This document shows, piece by piece, positions 63,601 through 64,000 of a stretch of 64,000 nt of DNA. The notes beneath the pieces are model-generated. The model was not told the origin of the DNA. It did no database searches and saw nothing but the letters and a program-made list of their open reading frames with translations. How positions within the stretch are numbered: the first letter of the stretch is position 1; each line of letters opens with the position of its first letter. The DNA is from Agapanthus africanus (lineage: Eukaryota > Streptophyta > Magnoliopsida > Asparagales > Amaryllidaceae), in NCBI GenBank assembly GCA_030015575.1, contig CM057337.1, positions 338,406,583 to 338,470,582 on the forward strand. Direction: 5' to 3'. The position numbers and the translations under genes are program-made.

Positions 63601-63908
63601 CCATTCCCTACATGAACGGAATGTTCACCTTTTCTCAGTTCTCTACCTTTTCGCAGCCCATGTAACATCTTACATATGTGGGATCCTGACCCGGTATCTA
63701 ATACCCAGGACGTAGGGTGAACTGAGAAACAGTTCTCAATGACAAACACACCCGAAGATGATGCATCAACATGCATGTTCTCCGTTTGGGCGGTGTGAGA
63801 ATCCAGATATTCTCCTGTTTCCTGTTCAGTCTTATAACATTTATAAGATAGAACGGGTCCAACGTTCCCCTGCACAGAATAACATGCGGGTTCGGTCAAT
63901 ACATCCAT
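60663..63908 (-). CDS. Intact copia pol polyprotein of element D, no gag
   Basis: Uninterrupted pol of the BARE/Angela type. The first ATG is at 63908 (MDVLTEP), giving 1081 codons, but the frame stays open to the window edge, so the true start may lie outside. With residue 1 at the GTG at 63968: protease motif DTGSGSH 91-97; integrase zinc region H226, H231, C257 with Phe at 260 where Cys is expected; integrase catalytic residues D287, D350 and E386; RT from about 605 with D689 and YVDD 774-777; RNase H with TDSS (945), MEAE (986-989) and YCDNN (1023-1027); end SSWP. Upstream of the protease only about 80 residues of non-gag sequence are visible, with CYKTEQETGEY where B has CHKTGHWKRNCTEY, a decayed zinc knuckle. 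It would need capsid protein supplied by another element. Confidence 0.9.
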   Translation of the reverse strand: MDVLTEPACYSVQGNVGPVLSYKCYKTEQETGEYLDSHTAQTENMHVDASSSGVFVIENCFSVHPTSWVLDTGSGSHICKMLHGLRKGRELRKGEHSVHVGNGANVAAKAVGVYHLVLPNGDTLVLNECYYIPNMMCNIISVSLLSKEGYNFVVKDNVMNIFLDQRLIASGSLHNGIFILNQNTVFNIQNTHKRKSSEMNESFLWHYRLGHINETRLAKLHKNGYLNSFELSSYDTCHSFLKGKMTKTPFKGHGERVTELLGLVHSDVCGPMSTHARNGSSYFITFTDDLSRYGHVFLLKHKSETFEKFKEYKHEVENQTGKSIKVLRSDRGGEYLSSEFLDYLKENGILSQLTPLYTPQHNGVSERRNRTLLDMVRSMISNAELPISFWGYALETAIYLLNLVPSKSVPTTPYEIWSGKRPYFKRIKIWGCPAYVKKQNPDKLEARSVLCKFVGYPKNSQGYFFYQAEEQRVFVAQHATFLEREFLAKEINGKEVELEEVPALQTATDNLEEPEDSVVPDIPQPLRRSSRVSRPPERYYGFLIDGGSEDCIMEDDDPTSFEQAITSGDSVKWLDAMRSEMDSMYTNKVWTLEVAPEGVKPIGSKWIFKKKLGVDGKVETFKARFVAKGFRQRPGVDYDETFSPVAMLKSIRIMLAIAAYHDYEIWQMDVKTAFLNGDLEECVYMTQPEGFVDSGSSGKVCKLLKSIYGLKQASRSWNICFDVVIKEFDFVKNPDEPCIYKKVAESKVVFLVLYVDDILLIGNDIPMLQSVKLFLSQRFSMKDLGDASCILGIRIYRDRSKRILGLSQSRYIDTILKRFSMEESKRGNLPTIFGVTLSKEMSPKTDLERARMQGIPYASAVGSIMYAMLCTRPDVAYSLSVVSRYQADPGESHWTAVKSILKYLRRTRDMFLVYGNGELQVESFTDSSFQSDKDDSKSQSGFVFTLYGGAVSWKSSKQETVADSTMEAEYIAANDAAKEAVWVKKFIIELGVVPSIEHPIPLYCDNNGAVALAKEPRSHQRSRHILRRYHLIREIVDRRVIEVRRVDTKDNTADPLTKAIPQIQFERLFGMLGMRYYSSWP

Positions 63909-64000
63909 ATTATTATCTTGATTAAGGCATGAACTGGTCGCTACCTGGAGAGAGAGAGAAGAAAACACTTTAGCGTATGCTCGTGCAAGATCAGATTGGT
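63909..64000 (-). other. 5' edge of D interior at the window end
   Basis: The sense strand has a pyrimidine-rich run ending TCTCTCTCTCTCCAG followed by GTAGCGACC. This resembles a 3' splice site and is also present upstream of H pol with CTG in place of CAG. The pol frame is open through it. Confidence 0.5.

Overview
The window is gene-free plant (angiosperm) heterochromatin. It consists almost entirely of LTR retrotransposons nested inside one another. Evidence for a plant: Ty1/copia polyproteins of the BARE-1/Angela type, long-LTR Ty3/gypsy elements primed by initiator tRNA-Met, a Tat/Athila-type gag-protease with a tRNA-Asp-type primer site, 5-bp target duplications, and CG-to-TG/CA decay between paired LTRs. 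I found no host gene, rRNA, tRNA or CRISPR. The letter names below are mine.

Layout, left to right. (1) 1-9637: copia element A, minus strand, entering from beyond the left edge; LTRs of 2305 bp, dead interior, very long leader. It sits in the left LTR of copia element B1, whose sequence resumes at 9638. (2) 10351-21235: complete gypsy element C, plus strand, two 3418-bp LTRs, TSD ACTGA, also inside the B1 left LTR. (3) 21236-28063: rest of that LTR and the B1 interior (gag-pol, minus strand, one in-frame stop plus gag frameshifts). (4) 28064-30161: an LTR that is the 5' LTR of B1 and at the same time the 3' LTR of a second copy, B2 (30162-33247), which is then cut off. (5) 33248-42063: 3' part of gypsy element F, plus strand, with a roughly 1-kb array of small inverted repeats (34145-35139) and a 3' LTR carrying a solo A-type LTR (E, 38354-40410, TSD GCTCA). 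(6) 42064-50474: Tat/Athila-type sequence, minus strand: a leader and primer site (G1), an LTR, then a gag-protease unit without reverse transcriptase (G2). (7) 50475-57889: decayed copia element H, minus strand, inserted in G2. (8) 57890-58425: truncated copia LTR I, plus strand, inserted in the H leader. (9) 58426-64000: copia element D, minus strand, inserted in I; its 3' LTR and an uninterrupted pol are present, its 5' part lies outside the window.

How the parts relate: A, B, D, E, H and I belong to one copia lineage with conserved LTR and leader modules. A, D and H lack a recognisable gag, while B has one, so the gag-less families could depend on B-like relatives. C and A have paired LTRs about 99% identical by eye but badly decayed interiors, which suggests recent copying in trans. 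The most unusual structures are the inverted-repeat array in F, the LTRs shared by tandem copies, and paired-arm hairpins that recur in LTRs and leaders. All identity values are eye estimates.
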